Assembly: GCA_019313025.1 (NCBI GenBank)
Contig: JAFDCA010000365.1
Location: 1 to 7,265 of the forward strand
DNA: 7,265 nt
Origin: Deltaproteobacteria bacterium
GTDB lineage: Bacteria > Desulfobacterota > Desulfobacteria > Desulfobacterales > UBA11574
Reading direction: 5' to 3'
Shown here in pieces: positions 6,227 through 7,265 of this stretch. The notes under the pieces were generated by a model that had not been told where the DNA came from, searched no databases, and saw only the letters and a program-made list of their open reading frames with translations. The position numbers and the translations under genes are program-made. Positions within the stretch are counted from its first letter, which is position 1; every line of letters begins with the position of its first letter.

Positions 6227-6667
6227 ATGGAATTCCTTAGGAAATGCTGCGTTTTGTTTTTTCTGATCTCACTGTCAGGATGTACAGCGATTGCCGTGAC
6301 GGGTGCCGGAGTGGGAGTCAGCTACACGCTGAGCAATGTCGCTTACAAGTCTTTCAGTTCTCCTGTGGATCAGGTTCACCAGGCGACGATTGCTGCTTTG
6401 AAGAAAATGGACATCAAGATCATCGAAGACAGCGCCTCAGAGAATGGCAGAATCATAACTGCAGTTACAAAGGAGCTTGATATCGTCATTGATTTGGAAG
6501 AAATAACGTTAAAAACCACTCAGATCAAGGTTGATGCCAGGAAAAAAGTCTTTTTAAAAGACAAGGCAACCGCAGCCGAGATCATCAATCAGGTAGAAAA
6601 AAAACTGGAAGAGCCAAACGTTCGATCAACATATTACCAATCCGTCTCGATTCGATTCCGATCATAG
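6227..6667 (+). CDS. DUF3568-type lipoprotein
   Basis: 146 residues. The signal peptide ends in the lipobox SLSGC (Cys19, then Thr). A short small-residue stretch (AIAVTGAGVGVSYTLSN) leads into the core: SSPVDQVHQATIAALKKMDIKIIEDSAS, then alternating strands (GRIITAVTKELDIVIDLEEI, TTQIKVDARKK) and a final helix (AAEIINQVEKKL). This order, with a helix of the VHQATIAALKKM type after a small-residue leader, matches the DUF3568 family of small lipoproteins, whose function is unknown. There is no good Shine-Dalgarno before the ATG at 6227. An 18-bp palindrome lies about 150 bp upstream. The stop (6665-6667) is 25 nt before the foldback element, which leaves little room for a separate terminator. 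Confidence 0.82.
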   Translation: MEFLRKCCVLFFLISLSGCTAIAVTGAGVGVSYTLSNVAYKSFSSPVDQVHQATIAALKKMDIKIIEDSASENGRIITAVTKELDIVIDLEEITLKTTQIKVDARKKVFLKDKATAAEIINQVEKKLEEPNVRSTYYQSVSIRFRS

Positions 6668-6692
6668 ATGGCTGATGTTGATCGCATGGTTT

Positions 6693-6723
6693 TATATAGG
6701 TCCGGGGGTCGGGGAGTTTTTCC
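6693..6723 (+). repeat. Left terminal inverted repeat of the foldback element
   Basis: The core GGGGTCGGGGAGTTTTTC matches the complement of the right end apart from one inserted G. TATATA (6693-6698) lies at the outer edge, as at the other end. Confidence 0.7.
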
Positions 6724-6958
6724 AAACAACCGCTTCATGGATAATCTTTTTTTAAACCGCATGAACTCGCGACAAGGGATCTTAAAGAAAAAACAGGAAA
6801 TTATCTTTGAAATATCAATAGGTTCTCTGCGTTGTTTAAAAATTCTTTTTAAGATACGATTTCGGTTTACGCCCTGTTTTTTCTAACGATCCCTAAGCCA
6901 CTCAGACAGAATCCGATTTCAAAAAAAGATCATCCATTCCGCTATTTTCAAGGATTTA

Positions 6959-6987
6959 GGAGAAAAACTCCCCCGACCCCTGATATA
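6959..6987 (-). repeat. Right terminal inverted repeat of the foldback element
   Basis: Read on the minus strand it gives TATATCAGGGGTCGGGGG, then AGTTTTTCTCC, mirroring the left end. Confidence 0.7.
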
Positions 6988-7038
6988 TGTATGAATGTTT
7001 TTTAGTTTCCCCTTATATCATCGAATCCTTTACATCAT

Positions 7039-7265
7039 ATGATTGAAATATTGTGCGAAAATCTCACACAGGACCAGGCCGACGCCTATGGGTTGGTGTT
7101 GGATGCATATGGTTTGCCGTATACCATGAGAACGTCCGGTACCGGCTGGCAAATTTGGGTTGATGAGACGATTCACGAGAGAGCTTTGGAGCTTATCGAA
7201 AAATATATAAAGGAAAATAAAACTCTTTCAATACAGGATACGCAGGAATCAGAAACGTATCGGAG
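7039..7265 (+). CDS. 5' end of a gene, possibly a rhomboid-family protease N-terminal domain (truncated by window edge)
   Basis: 75 codons are visible and the frame is open to the edge. The ATG at 7039 is the first in frame after a TAG at 7003-7005. The protein begins MIEILCENLTQDQADAYGLV, then LDAYGLPYTMRTSGTGWQIWV, DETIHERALELIEKYIKEN and a charged tail. This alpha/beta layout resembles the small cytosolic domain found before the membrane core of some delta-proteobacterial rhomboid proteases. The catalytic core is not visible, so the assignment is tentative. No strong Shine-Dalgarno precedes the start. It lies 51 nt after the foldback element. Confidence 0.6.
   Translation, partial: MIEILCENLTQDQADAYGLVLDAYGLPYTMRTSGTGWQIWVDETIHERALELIEKYIKENKTLSIQDTQESETYR

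Larger units (their letters stand above)
6693..6987. mobile_element. Roughly 295-bp foldback/MITE-like element with nested inverted repeats
   Basis: Four collinear inverted blocks share one centre near 6834-6844. (a) Termini: TATATAGG plus GGGGTCGGGGAGTTTTTC (6693-6723) against the complement of 6959-6987. (b) ATGGATAATCTTTTTTT (6737-6753) against 6921-6937, one mismatch. (c) AGGGATC...GAAAAAACAGG (6775-6797) against 6873-6894. (d) TTAAAAA (6836-6842) against TTTTTAA (6846-6852), a 3-nt loop hairpin at the centre. Between blocks the arms have diverged or carry indels. There is no transposase, so it is non-autonomous or a remnant, perhaps moved by an IS200/REP-type or other transposase acting elsewhere. 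Confidence 0.6.

Noticed and set aside
6668..6886. 72-residue open frame directly after the DUF3568-type gene
   Set aside because: It runs into the left half of the foldback element; low-complexity translation and no ribosome binding site.

Overview
The window looks like a stretch of a Gram-negative, biofilm-capable chromosome, most likely from the sulfate-reducing Desulfobacterota (old Deltaproteobacteria). This is inferred from the combination of a GEMM-I cyclic di-GMP riboswitch, a VPxPA-type (PEP-CTERM-like) exosortase substrate, a DUF3568-type lipoprotein, a DUF4405-type small membrane protein and several lipoproteins, at moderate GC with AT-rich intergenic regions. No marker gene fixes the species. 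Almost every gene product is predicted to be membrane-bound, exported or lipidated, so this is an envelope-themed region.

Layout: (1) 118-1221, minus strand, an MltD-like lytic transglycosylase with a C-terminal LysM domain; a strong hairpin sits over its stop codon. (2) 1509-3901, plus strand, the most notable unit: a sigma70-like promoter, a c-di-GMP-I riboswitch aptamer, an apparent antiterminator/terminator switch, a hairpin that hides the ribosome binding site, then two overlapping genes. These encode a polytopic membrane protein with a large helical domain and a lipoprotein carrying a von Willebrand factor A (VWA) domain. (3) 4002-4592, minus strand, a glycine-zipper lipoprotein. (4) 4756-5205, plus strand, a small secreted protein with a VPIPA-type C-terminal sorting signal, followed by a clear terminator. 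(5) About 5553-5897, plus strand, a three-helix DUF4405-type membrane protein, probably starting at TTG. (6) 5898-6226, a gene-free AT-rich stretch with an 18-bp palindrome and a possible promoter. (7) 6227-6667, plus strand, a DUF3568-type lipoprotein. (8) 6693-6987, a roughly 295-bp nested imperfect palindrome that looks like a decayed foldback/MITE-type element. (9) From 7039 to the window edge, the 5' end of a gene resembling the N-terminal domain seen ahead of some rhomboid proteases.

How the parts may work together: the two-gene cassette is the best candidate for an undescribed system. Its leader appears to couple intracellular c-di-GMP to expression of an inner-membrane scaffold and an extracytoplasmic VWA lipoprotein. 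The RNA geometry suggests an OFF switch (ligand stabilises P1, which frees the terminator), with a possible second block at translation initiation. The function of the membrane complex cannot be read from the sequence.
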